Assembly (NCBI RefSeq): GCF_000378385.1
Contig: NZ_KB899666.1
Coordinates: forward strand, 186,001 to 250,000
DNA length: 64,000 nucleotides
Direction of reading: 5' to 3'
Origin: Paenibacillus daejeonensis DSM 15491
Lineage (GTDB): Bacteria; Bacillota; Bacilli; Paenibacillales; Paenibacillaceae
How positions within the stretch are numbered: the stretch's first letter is position 1; every line of letters starts with the position of its first letter. This document shows positions 7,180 to 15,147 of this stretch, one piece after another. The notes under the pieces are model-generated. The model made no database searches. It was given only the letters and a program-made list of their open reading frames with translations, and was not told the origin of the DNA. The translations under genes were made by a program, and so were the position numbers.

Positions 7180-8094
7180 CTATTTATACGACGTATTCCC
7201 CAACTCATCCACAAAAATCCGCAAATGCGAAGGCAACACCGACACCGAGCAAGGCAGTGTGCCGCCATACTCCCCATCCAAGTTGAGCTGGACGTAGTCG
7301 GGGGTCGTGATCTTGAGCTGGTTGGTCTGGAAATGGAGGACATGCGGGTCACTCAGATGATCGCCGCGCTGCGCCAGGGTGGCGATGCGGATGAATTCCG
7401 CGAGATTGCACTTCTTGAGCACAACGACATCGAACAGTCCGTCCTGCAAGCTCGCCGCCGGAGCCAGCTTCTCGAAGCCGCCCACGGAGTTACTATTGCA
7501 GATGAGGAACAGCAGCACTTCCTCTTGGATCTCGTCGAAGCCGTTGCCCTCGATGTGCATCATCGTCGGCCGCAGGCGCGTCATTTTTTCCAGGCCCTTC
7601 ATATAATACGCCAGGTTGCCGATCATCGTCTTCAGCTTGCTCGGTACCTCATAGGTCAGCTCCGTCAGGGAGCCGCCACCAGCGATATTGATAAAATACT
7701 TCGTATTAATCTTGCCCACATCGATAGGCCGCGTATACTGCCGGATGATCAGGTCGCACGCCTGCTCCCACTGCTTGGGAACACCGAGCGCCCGTGCAAA
7801 ATCATTGGTCGTACCCAGCGGCAAGATACCGAGCGGCGGCCGCGAGTCGCGTTCGGCCATGCCGTTGATAACCTCGTAGAGCGTGCCGTCGCCGCCAGCC
7901 GCGATAATAATATCGAAGCCGCGCTCGATGGCATCAGAGGCAGCAAGTGTCGCATCGCCTTCCCCCGCTGTCGCGTGACAGCTCGTCTCGATCCCGCCCA
8001 GCTCCAGGCGCTGCAGAATATCTGGCAAGCGCCGTTTCATCTCCTCGCGTCCCGAGGTCGGATTATAGATTAGTCTGGCCCGTTTGATGGTCAT
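7180..8094 (-). CDS. dgkB: Diacylglycerol kinase, DgkB/YegS type
   Basis: A soluble lipid kinase of 304 residues that phosphorylates diacylglycerol to phosphatidic acid, which feeds membrane lipid turnover. The nucleotide-binding loop GGDGTLYEVINGM is near residue 86, followed by LGILPLGTTNDFARALG; the C-terminal half has the DG-rich segment LQDGLFDVVVL and LNLDGEYGG. Its ATG overlaps the stop of the upstream cbiX-like gene by 4 bases (ATGA), so it is the last gene of the yerC-cbiX-dgkB operon. A close alternative is another YegS-family lipid kinase. Confidence 0.9.
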   Translation of the reverse strand: MTIKRARLIYNPTSGREEMKRRLPDILQRLELGGIETSCHATAGEGDATLAASDAIERGFDIIIAAGGDGTLYEVINGMAERDSRPPLGILPLGTTNDFARALGVPKQWEQACDLIIRQYTRPIDVGKINTKYFINIAGGGSLTELTYEVPSKLKTMIGNLAYYMKGLEKMTRLRPTMMHIEGNGFDEIQEEVLLFLICNSNSVGGFEKLAPAASLQDGLFDVVVLKKCNLAEFIRIATLAQRGDHLSDPHVLHFQTNQLKITTPDYVQLNLDGEYGGTLPCSVSVLPSHLRIFVDELGNTSYK

Positions 8095-9113
8095 GCCCGT
8101 TCTCCCTCCAGCTGATCAGATCCTACGTTACGCTTGAACCCGTCCAGCCAGGCGGCCGCCTGTCGCTCCATCCACCGGGTGGCGAAAGGATGCGGCAGAA
8201 TCGTCCGACCATTGTAGCGGTAGTCCAATCCGGACAACCGCGCTGGAATCACAGACTGGGTGAAGTACCCCCGGCTCAAAAATAATGGAACCACCAACAC
8301 CGCCGTCTCCGGCTCCTGCCGTTTCATTGCGCCCAGCACACAGCCTGCCTGATTCGGCAGCAGCATCGCTGACTCGGCGCGACGGAAACCGCCTAGCTCA
8401 CGGACTCGATCCGCCAAGCCGCGCATCCCCTGCCGCCAGCGGCCGTGGAACACCGGCTCCTTGCTGCCGTGGGCAACAAGCAACAGCGCTTCCCTCTCCG
8501 GATGCCCTGAGAGCTCCCGAATGTTGCCGAGCAGCACCTCCGCCAGCTCCGGATCATCATCAATCGGCGGACCGACCGTGATCCGCGCCGAGCGGATCGT
8601 GAAGACACCAAGGTCGCCCTCACGATCCGAAACGGGCGGCTGCCCGAAGCCTTGCCCGATATCATCAATATGCGTGCTGCCAGAGGAGACGAACAAGGGC
8701 AGGACATACATGTCCGTCACGCCCCTGCCCTCCAGGTCATCAATCCCGTCCTGAATGAGCCGGCCATCGATGAGCTCGAGGAACGAGGAGACGATCTCCA
8801 CACCAGGAGGAACCTTCACTGCAGCGACTGCTTCATCTACCAGTGTGACCCAATCGGCATCCCGTGAACCGTGACTGATGACGAGGATACCGAACTTCCT
8901 CGCATCGCGAGGTTCCTCCCCATGCCGGTCCGAAGCAACTGCTTTTCCCGCTGCTCCACCGGCCAGGGCCAGTCCGCCAATACTACCCGCACCAGCAGCG
9001 AATTGCCCTGCACCCTCGCTACCTTTATCCCTACTATCTTCCCTTGCTCCGCTCGCCCCACCAACCCTCACCAACCGACTGTGGGGCTGTGCCTTGTCTT
9101 CGGGCCCTTGCAT
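8091..9113 (-). CDS. CbiX/SirB-type sirohydrochlorin chelatase-like protein with G/A-rich N-terminus
   Basis: A 340-residue protein with two tandem CbiX-like units. The first starts at about residue 73 (ILVISHGSRDADW, then PLFVSSGSTHIDDI), the second near 206 (LLLVAHGSKEPVFHGRW, then VPLFLSRGYFTQS). The paired HGS histidines fit class II chelatases, which insert cobalt or iron into tetrapyrroles. Residues 1-70 are a Gly/Ala/charged low-complexity stretch without internal Met, unusual for the family. The start at 9113 lies directly after the yerC stop at 9116, and no better site was seen inside. Substrate metal is not predictable here. Confidence 0.75.
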   Translation of the reverse strand: MQGPEDKAQPHSRLVRVGGASGAREDSRDKGSEGAGQFAAGAGSIGGLALAGGAAGKAVASDRHGEEPRDARKFGILVISHGSRDADWVTLVDEAVAAVKVPPGVEIVSSFLELIDGRLIQDGIDDLEGRGVTDMYVLPLFVSSGSTHIDDIGQGFGQPPVSDREGDLGVFTIRSARITVGPPIDDDPELAEVLLGNIRELSGHPEREALLLVAHGSKEPVFHGRWRQGMRGLADRVRELGGFRRAESAMLLPNQAGCVLGAMKRQEPETAVLVVPLFLSRGYFTQSVIPARLSGLDYRYNGRTILPHPFATRWMERQAAAWLDGFKRNVGSDQLEGERA

Positions 9114-9115
9114 GG

Positions 9116-9406
9116 TTAGCGCCCCAGCCGTTCCAGAGCCATTTTGTAGCCGTCATTGCCATAGTTGAGGCAGCGCTTCACGCGAGAGATGGTCGCCGTG
9201 CTGGCTCCGGTCTCGGCTTCTATCTGATTATATGTACTGCCCTTGCCCAGCATGCGGGCAACCTCCAAGCGCTGCGAGAGCGACTGGATTTCATTGACCG
9301 TACACAGATCATCGAAGAACACATAACACTCCTCCACCGACTTGAGCGTCAGCACCGCTTCGAACAGTTGATCGATCGCTTTATCATTAAGCTTCTTCAA
9401 TTGCAT
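9116..9406 (-). CDS. yerC: YerC-family TrpR-like DNA-binding protein
   Basis: A 96-residue helical protein of the YerC/YecD family, which has the fold of the Trp repressor. Visible features are SLSQRLEVARML followed by the helix-turn-helix segment TYNQIEAETGASTATISRVKR. The ligand and targets are not known from sequence. AGGAG lies 8 bases before the ATG. It heads the operon with the CbiX-like and dgkB genes (gap of 2 bases to the next start). Confidence 0.85.
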   Translation of the reverse strand: MQLKKLNDKAIDQLFEAVLTLKSVEECYVFFDDLCTVNEIQSLSQRLEVARMLGKGSTYNQIEAETGASTATISRVKRCLNYGNDGYKMALERLGR

Positions 9407-9579
9407 CTATTATTCACTCCTGTCTGATCCCCGCATAACAAAAAGCTTCGCCGCCCTTTGCGGGAAGCTCGCGGCAGATCGCACTTGCATGAGATTCCTT
9501 CTCTTCATTGTATAAGGTATGGGGGCATTTTTCAACCACTGCCGTATTCACGCTTTACCGCCCAAAAGAGCTTAATGTT

Positions 9580-9616
9580 AAAAAAAAGGACGCAGCGATA
9601 AGGGCTACGTCCTTTG
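9580..9616 (-). terminator. Rho-independent terminator after the sigma-like gene
   Basis: On the minus strand AAAGGACG-T-AGC pairs with GCT-G-CGTCCTTT and runs into eight T's (9587-9580). It is about 80 bases 3' of the stop at 9696. The rest of 9407-9695 shows no gene; a GC-rich hairpin near 9445-9475 is visible at the yerC promoter side. Confidence 0.75.
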
Positions 9617-9695
9617 GATCGGCCTGTTCTTTTCATAGTGAATGGAGTGCGCAGTGAACGGCGAGACTGTTTCATCCAATTAACGGTTCTCTAAA

Positions 9696-10259
9696 TTATG
9701 CGTCATTCCATTTTTTCAAGAATTGGTGTAGTAACTTTTTTCTCGCTCTAAACAGCCGCTGGGCAATTACTTGCTCGCTTATTTCTAATTCTAAAGCAAT
9801 CTCTTTGTACGACTTTTCATCCAAATAATATTTAGAAAGTACAATGCGGTATCCTTCCTTTAATTCGAGAATCGTTTCATGAAGTAGTTTGTTGCGAAAT
9901 GATATTTCGAAGTTGGTTTCTGTATCCCATTGAGTCGTACAATTTAAATCATCTTTATCAACGTTCTCTAAGCTTGTGCATTGAAAATTCTTTTTGTTTT
10001 TTATAAAATCCTTCATTTGATTTTGGACAATCTGCCGCACCCATTGCCTTCCGGAAGCAACATTTTTCAGTTGGAGACGTCTGGCTGTTGCTTTTAAGAA
10101 CGCTTCTTGAATAATATCTTCTGCAAGTGCATGGTCTTTAAGGGAAAAGATAATTTCTCTATAGGCAAAACAATAAAAAGATCGATACATATGCTGCTGC
10201 AGATCTTCATTTAACGTTTCGAAATCTGTCTCTAGTAACAGCCACCAGTTTTTCTTCAT
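9696..10259 (-). CDS. ECF-like RNA polymerase sigma factor
   Basis: A 187-residue protein with the two-part layout of ECF sigma factors. The region 2-like segment FSLKDHALAEDIIQEAFLKAT is near residues 39-59, and the region 4 helix-turn-helix SYKEIALELEISEQVIAQRL is near 150-170. I placed the start at ATG 10259 because AGGGGG lies 5 bases upstream; the frame extends 9 codons more. No anti-sigma gene is adjacent. A lipoprotein and a secreted peptidase lie upstream on the same strand, the nearest 266 bases away. Targets cannot be told from the sequence. Confidence 0.75.
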   Translation of the reverse strand: MKKNWWLLLETDFETLNEDLQQHMYRSFYCFAYREIIFSLKDHALAEDIIQEAFLKATARRLQLKNVASGRQWVRQIVQNQMKDFIKNKKNFQCTSLENVDKDDLNCTTQWDTETNFEISFRNKLLHETILELKEGYRIVLSKYYLDEKSYKEIALELEISEQVIAQRLFRARKKLLHQFLKKWNDA

Positions 10260-10525
10260 TGTTCCCCCTATCAATTTGGAAATCAAGACAACAATAAAAC
10301 AACAACTAACTATATAGTATAATATTGTAATTTGTATGTAAAGAGAGGGGATGGAATAAAGCTAAAAAAATCCAAATTTTATTCAAAGAGGATTTAGCCG
10401 GAGATGGTCATAAATTTCTTGCAGAATTCATTGATTAGACAGATACTTCGAGATATATATAACCAATTGTAGCGGGCACTTTACGCCCGCCACATTCTTC
10501 CTTGGACGAACATGGTTCGTTCATC

Positions 10526-10984
10526 TTATTGCTTACCGGCAAATAAATCTGGAAATTGCTCTTTCCCCAAACTTATGATGTAATCATTTAATTGCTGGTC
10601 TTTATCATCGGTAGCTTCATAATGAATTTGATTAAAGGTAAGGTTGCTGTCCAAACGATACGTATTACTTCCTTCTTGGATATCCAGATAGTACAGATAC
10701 CCTACGCCTTTACTGATCGTCTCCTGAACGTCTATCTGTGCAATCTTTTCTGTAATTCCATCGATTATTTTCGAGTCCGTTACTTCCATCTCGTGTCCAT
10801 CACCAAATTGTACATGGATGGCCACTACATCAGAAAAATCGGTACCAATTACATCAGTCATGTTTTTGACCGCCAAAGTTCCTACTCCATTCATTTCACC
10901 ATTTTTTGATTCGGTACATCCACTGCCGATAATTGTTACCAATACCAGAAGAGCACTGTAAAGTATAACTCTTATTTTCCACAT
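10526..10984 (-). CDS. Small lipoprotein of unknown function
   Basis: A 152-residue exported lipoprotein with signal segment MWKIRVILYSALLVLVTIIG and lipobox ending at Cys23 (GSGC). The mature part has no recognised domain; it contains charged beta-rich sequence (HVQFGDGHEMEV, YLYYLDIQEGSNTYRLD). The start at 10984 is supported by AGGGAGGG upstream. It lies about 100 bases 3' of the C39-like peptidase, separated by a terminator. A GCGGGC/GCCCGC hairpin at 10472-10490 follows its stop but has no T-run. The spacer 10287-10525 otherwise holds only a start-less open stretch (10371-10438). Confidence 0.6.
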   Translation of the reverse strand: MWKIRVILYSALLVLVTIIGSGCTESKNGEMNGVGTLAVKNMTDVIGTDFSDVVAIHVQFGDGHEMEVTDSKIIDGITEKIAQIDVQETISKGVGYLYYLDIQEGSNTYRLDSNLTFNQIHYEATDDKDQQLNDYIISLGKEQFPDLFAGKQ

Positions 10985-11030
10985 ATTATCCCTCCCTAAT
11001 TCTAGACGTCGGCTGATTATAAATGGTTTC

Positions 11031-11058
11031 AAAAAAAGAAGTAGTCATCTGACTACTC
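11031..11058 (-). terminator. Terminator after the C39-like peptidase
   Basis: On the minus strand AGTAGTCA (11057-11050) and TGACTACT (11047-11040) form an 8-bp perfect stem with a 2-base gap, followed by TCTTTTTT. It sits 28 bases after the peptidase stop. Confidence 0.75.
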
Positions 11059-11085
11059 CTCTCTGATATTCTCACCACTTCTTAC

Positions 11086-12177
11086 TTAATTAGGCACAAC
11101 TTTTACAGTTTCATTCCACGAAAGCTGTGGCAAGTAAAGGTAAACATCCGTTCCAGTACTGCTCCAAGTATCGTGCACAATGACGTATCTAAACCAAGCT
11201 AGGTTCTGATTTGTATCCTGGTATTCCTCGTAACCCACACCAGTCATATCATGGTCGCTATAAGTAGGATCATTTACAGTATTGATAATGTCTGGCCTTC
11301 CATTATTGATTTCTGTTTTATGCGTACTGAAGTTTGCGCTAATTCTTGTCACCGCTACGGAATAACCTCTGTCTGACCAAAAGTTCTGCATTCCTGTTAC
11401 TCTGTCGTTCCAATTCGTTGTTCCGTTGCTCAGTGTATTCATGTAACTTGCCATAACTTGAATTAGTGTAGTAGAAGTGGTTGTACTTTGAACCAAGTTT
11501 GGATAACCATTGTTGTCCCAATACTTAACGATATTAGAAAAGGAAGTAGGGCTACATCCTATCACATTAGTATAATCGGGTACACCTGAAATGATTCTAC
11601 GCGAATAGCTAATTATAGTAAACGGTCGTATATCTGCTGTTGACGAAAATGAAAGTACTGAATCCTTGTTTGGAGCTAAACTTTTATTAGTTTCCATTCC
11701 TTGCAGGGTGCCGCTTCCTTTAAGCTCGTTACTATTGATAACTTTACCTTGACGATGATCAATAATATGTTCTTTGTCTACTTGGCTATAGTGCATCGTT
11801 GCCCCAACATAATAATGGAGGTTTTCGCTTGATTTACTATAAGGGTGACTTCCCTCTCTAGTTGATTCCAATACCACAGGATTATCATCAACACTCACAA
11901 TTAAGTACCCGCTGTCCACACCCAAAGAAGAGACGGAAAATAAATGAGCTGTCATTCTTTCATTAAAATCAAAAAGCGGAAACTCATAATTTACTTGAGC
12001 ATGAGGCCAATCTTCTGTATTATTTTGTACAACTTGTACATACTGCGCTGCTACTTCTACCGCTTTATCATATTGGCTGAACTCGATCTTGGAGTTTTCT
12101 GTAACTTCTGCATAAGCAGTAATAGGGGTAATCGCAATAAGCCAAACCAAAAATAATAACATCCATTTCTTCTTCAC
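11086..12177 (-). CDS. Secreted C39-like cysteine peptidase
   Basis: A 363-residue exported protein. Residues 1-23 form a signal peptide ending AYA. A middle region (about 35-170) looks like a pro- or inhibitor-type domain. The C-terminal part carries VIGCSPTSFSNIVKYW with the probable nucleophile Cys208, then SDHDMTGVGYEEY (His309) and a VIVHDTW segment, an order that fits C39-like papain-fold peptidases. The start is GTG at 12177 with AAGGAGG 8 bases upstream. Substrate unknown; distant similarity to C10 or C39_2 families cannot be separated by eye. Confidence 0.6.
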   Translation of the reverse strand: MKKKWMLLFLVWLIAITPITAYAEVTENSKIEFSQYDKAVEVAAQYVQVVQNNTEDWPHAQVNYEFPLFDFNERMTAHLFSVSSLGVDSGYLIVSVDDNPVVLESTREGSHPYSKSSENLHYYVGATMHYSQVDKEHIIDHRQGKVINSNELKGSGTLQGMETNKSLAPNKDSVLSFSSTADIRPFTIISYSRRIISGVPDYTNVIGCSPTSFSNIVKYWDNNGYPNLVQSTTTSTTLIQVMASYMNTLSNGTTNWNDRVTGMQNFWSDRGYSVAVTRISANFSTHKTEINNGRPDIINTVNDPTYSDHDMTGVGYEEYQDTNQNLAWFRYVIVHDTWSSTGTDVYLYLPQLSWNETVKVVPN

Positions 12178-12401
12178 AGGATCTTCCTCCTTCAGTTAGC
12201 AATAATTTAAAACTCATTAGTCAGACTTCTTTCGGCCTCCTTTCCTTTAAAGTGCAAGTCCTACCTGTCATTCATGCTGTTACTATTAAGACGACCATTT
12301 CCGAAAAATATTACGTTTTCAAAAAAAATCATTTTATTAGATGAGGATAAAGTACGCAAGAAAAGCAAATCGGTGAAACTGCTCATCACTCGGGCCAAGC
12401 G

Positions 12402-12473
12402 AAAAAGCCGCCACTCCGGTGCAATGTCATTAAGTTTAGCTTACTTAATGACATTGCACCCCCGTGACGGCTT
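12402..12473 (-). terminator. GntR-gene terminator containing an 18-bp perfect palindrome
   Basis: GGTGCAATGTCATTAAGT (12418-12435) is the exact reverse complement of 12443-12460, with a 7-base loop. Outer AAGCCG-CCAC / GTG-A-CGGCTT arms continue the stem, and on the minus strand a T-run follows (12406-12402). It is 44 bases 3' of the gntR-family stop. The unusually long inner stem looks like a short palindrome inserted into a normal terminator. The rest of 12178-12516 shows no gene. Confidence 0.6.
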
Positions 12474-12516
12474 CTCTCTACTGCCAGCGCAGCCTGCCTA
12501 AGCTGTTCTGCACCTC

Positions 12517-13239
12517 TTACGTATCATAACTCACCAAATAGTTCTGCAGCTCTGTCTGATAATAACCGACGCTGTACTCCACCAGCTGGCCGTCCACATC
12601 GTACGTGCGGCGCAGCCGGACAAGCAGCGGCGTTCCAATGGAAACGCCCAGCAGTCTCGCGGTCTCGGCGGAAGCCGGACCTACCGAGAACGCATCTCGG
12701 AAGTTGTCCAGCACGATATCCTGCTCTTCCAGCAGATCGTACAGCGATTCGAACGCGGGCTCGCCTGCCTCCGGCTCAGCACCGGACAACGTAGCAGCAG
12801 CCAAGTAGTGCTGAATATGAATATACGGCTGATCATCCAGCACATACAGCCGCTCGATCCGTACCGCTTCGGGTCCCAGCAGGCCATGCAGCTCCGTCCC
12901 CGGCAGCAGCCGTTCGTTGCCTACCTTGAGCAGCCGCTTCTCCAGCCGGTGGCCCTCCTCGACGAGCAGCTCGGTGAACCGTTTGCCTTTGGAGAGCCGG
13001 GTGACCGGCGTGTTGGTGAGGACGATGGTGCCGATGCCGCTTTTTTTCTCGACATAGCCCTCGTCCGCCAACTCGCGGATCGCGTTGCGCACCGTCATCT
13101 TGCTGACGTTGAACTCCTGCTCCAGCTGCGGCTCCGACGGGATATGGCCGCCCAGCGGATAGACCCCGTGCAGGATGCGATCCTTGACGATCTTCTTGAC
13201 CTGCAGATACAGCGGCCCCTTCTTGCGCGTGATGGTCAT
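12517..13239 (-). CDS. GntR-family (HutC-type) transcriptional regulator
   Basis: A 240-residue repressor-type regulator. The N-terminal winged helix has KKGPLYLQVKKIVKDRI and the recognition segment EQEFNVSKMTVRNAIREL (about residues 38-56). The C-terminal UTRA ligand-binding domain (about 90-235) ends with VEYSVGYYQTELQNYLV. GGAGG lies 8 bases before the ATG. It is the last gene on the strand after kdgK (gap 146 bases), so it probably controls the sugar-acid operon. A 12-bp palindrome upstream of that operon at 17413 is a natural candidate site. The effector is likely a phosphorylated sugar or sugar acid, by family analogy. Confidence 0.88.
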   Translation of the reverse strand: MTITRKKGPLYLQVKKIVKDRILHGVYPLGGHIPSEPQLEQEFNVSKMTVRNAIRELADEGYVEKKSGIGTIVLTNTPVTRLSKGKRFTELLVEEGHRLEKRLLKVGNERLLPGTELHGLLGPEAVRIERLYVLDDQPYIHIQHYLAAATLSGAEPEAGEPAFESLYDLLEEQDIVLDNFRDAFSVGPASAETARLLGVSIGTPLLVRLRRTYDVDGQLVEYSVGYYQTELQNYLVSYDT

Positions 13240-13385
13240 CCCGGCTTCCCTCCTCTCCTACATGTGCCAATCTGCCTGACCTGGGTGGCACGGGCACTAG
13301 GGGCGGTAAGGGCGGCATGATGTAAGTCTGTGATGTCTGGTGCCTGATTCTTCCCTTCCCTAGCCACTACCAACCTCAAGCCATG

Positions 13386-14399
13386 CTACCTCTCCACATC
13401 CCCAGCCGTCCGCGACATCGCCCGGACCACATCGGCCTCGGTCGACATCGGCGTATCGCCGTGCACCGTGTGTGCTAGCACGGCCGCAGCCGTTGCATAA
13501 TCGACACAATACTGCGGCTCGTCGCCGCGCAGACGGGTGTGGATGATGCCACTCGCATAGGCATCGCCGGCGCCGACCCGGTCATAGACCGAGAAGGTTA
13601 CCGGCAGCGAGTACCAGAAGGTTTCTTCAGTATACATATACCCAACCAGGGAATGCGTATTGTCGGCGTTCACCTGGCGATGCGTACCCGCGATGGTGCC
13701 AATGTTATATTCTTTCGCGATCTGCGGAATGAGTTCCTGCAATTGCTCGGTCCGGTCTGCACCGCTGCTCGTCATGCCAAGAGTGAACATAGCATCCTTC
13801 TCGTTCATGAACACGATATCCGCCAGCTCCAGCATCTCGCGATAATGCGGGGTTGCCAACGCATAGCCACCCTCGCCCCACAGTGATGGCCGGTAGTTGC
13901 AATCGAAGATGACCCGTCCGCCCTGGCGTTTGACCTCACGGGCCAGCTCCTTGATCTGCCTGCGCGCGAGGTCGTTCATGGCCAGCGTAATCCCGCAAAA
14001 ATGCACCGCATCCACCGTGGACGCGATCCGCTCCCAGTCACCAGCCGCATGGGGCACCGTGTTGAAGCTGCTGCCGAGCCGGTCGGTGTAAGTCACCTTG
14101 CTGGGACGCAAGCCGAAGCCGTGCTCCAGAAAGTACATGCCCACATATTGCCCGCCCCGGTTCACAAAATCCGTAGTGATCCCCAGCTTGCGCAGGTACG
14201 CCAGCGCGGCGTCGCCCAGCGGATTGGCCGGCAGCGTGCTCGCCAGGTAGGCCTCGTGGCCGAACCGGGACAACGCCGAGACGACATTGACCCCAGTCCC
14301 CGAGAACGAATACGCCAGATTATTGCTCTGTGCCAGCGTCTGGAAGCCCGGCGCCTCCAGGCGCATCATCACTTCGCCGAACGCGGCAATCTTAGGCAT
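13386..14399 (-). CDS. kdgK: 2-keto-3-deoxygluconate kinase (PfkB family)
   Basis: A 337-residue sugar kinase. N-terminal motif MPKIAAFGEVMMRL; substrate-side GTGVNVVSALSRFG; C-terminal ATP/anion-hole motif DRVGAGDAYASGI with the catalytic Asp. It would phosphorylate 2-keto-3-deoxygluconate to KDPG, the substrate of the aldolase encoded just upstream. The ATG at 14399 overlaps the end of the aldolase gene by 8 bases; a TTG 9 bases upstream is in frame, but neither has a strong ribosome site, so translational coupling is likely. Confidence 0.85.
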   Translation of the reverse strand: MPKIAAFGEVMMRLEAPGFQTLAQSNNLAYSFSGTGVNVVSALSRFGHEAYLASTLPANPLGDAALAYLRKLGITTDFVNRGGQYVGMYFLEHGFGLRPSKVTYTDRLGSSFNTVPHAAGDWERIASTVDAVHFCGITLAMNDLARRQIKELAREVKRQGGRVIFDCNYRPSLWGEGGYALATPHYREMLELADIVFMNEKDAMFTLGMTSSGADRTEQLQELIPQIAKEYNIGTIAGTHRQVNADNTHSLVGYMYTEETFWYSLPVTFSVYDRVGAGDAYASGIIHTRLRGDEPQYCVDYATAAAVLAHTVHGDTPMSTEADVVRAMSRTAGDVER

Positions 14400-15147
14400 A
14401 CTTATCAACCAGTGCTTTCAGCTCAGCCAGCAGCGTTTTAACATCCTCGACGCGCGTGTCGCCAGTCTCCGAATCGATGATCGAGGAGTATACATGCGGG
14501 ATCACCTGTGGTACGCCTGCTTCCAGAGCGATCTCGAGGATTTTGCCGAAGTTCTCCAGGTCGATACCGCCTGTCGGCTCCAGCGCAAAGCCTTCCTCAC
14601 CACAAGCCTTGGCAACCGCACGGAACTCATCCTCCAGCTTCAGCCCTTGCATTGGGAAATACTTGAGCGCATGACCGCCCATGTCGCGCACAAGCGCGAT
14701 AGCTGCCTTAACTGGGACAATCGCTTTATCCTCGATCGCTGCACTGTGTACGCCCGTCGAAATGTTCACATAGCCCGGCTTGCCGCAAGGCGATACGAGC
14801 GCATTGATCCAGCTTTTACGGTCGCCCAGATTAGCACTGGTTGCGCCAACAGCCGGTAGGATTTGATTGATGTGCTGACCCTCATACGATTTGACGATCT
14901 CCGCCACAACAGCGCCCTGACGATTGTCGCCTGCGCCGAGGCCGATGGATACCGCGTCTTCGATAGCCAGTCCGTATTCTTTCATCCCGATTACAGCTTT
15001 CGCTGCATCCGGATACGCTTTGGAGAGCACGCCGACAACGACGTGGCCTTCTGCGGCTTCGTAGATTTCTTTTGCATTCTCGATGCTGCCTGCCAGTACG
15101 TTCAGTGCCGCTCTGTCCTTGTACAATCGCTTGTAGATAGCTTCCAT
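14392..15147 (-). CDS. dgaF: KDGP aldolase, DgaF type
   Basis: A 251-residue aldolase of the DgaF family, which splits 2-keto-3-deoxy-6-phosphogluconate into pyruvate and glyceraldehyde 3-phosphate. Visible signatures are SIGLGAGDNRQG (about 67-78), ILPAVGATSANLGDRKSW, GHALKYFPMQGLK with a probable Schiff-base lysine, and EPTGGIDLENFGKIL. It starts directly after the stop of dgaE and overlaps kdgK, so the three are co-translated. In Salmonella dgaE/dgaF break down D-glucosaminate; the exact substrate here is inferred from that pair. Confidence 0.88.
   Translation of the reverse strand: MEAIYKRLYKDRAALNVLAGSIENAKEIYEAAEGHVVVGVLSKAYPDAAKAVIGMKEYGLAIEDAVSIGLGAGDNRQGAVVAEIVKSYEGQHINQILPAVGATSANLGDRKSWINALVSPCGKPGYVNISTGVHSAAIEDKAIVPVKAAIALVRDMGGHALKYFPMQGLKLEDEFRAVAKACGEEGFALEPTGGIDLENFGKILEIALEAGVPQVIPHVYSSIIDSETGDTRVEDVKTLLAELKALVDKYA

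Noticed and set aside
7033-8073. Plus-strand open frame of 346 codons opposite dgkB
   Set aside because: Shadow of dgkB; the His/Arg/Gln-rich product is typical of antisense frames.
10371-10438. Short plus-strand open stretch reading KKIQILFKEDLAGDGHKFLAEFID
   Set aside because: No start codon in frame after the upstream stop and no ribosome site; at most a remnant.
12274-12501. Plus-strand ORF of 75 codons between the C39-like and GntR genes
   Set aside because: It runs through a terminator palindrome, has no ribosome site and matches nothing.
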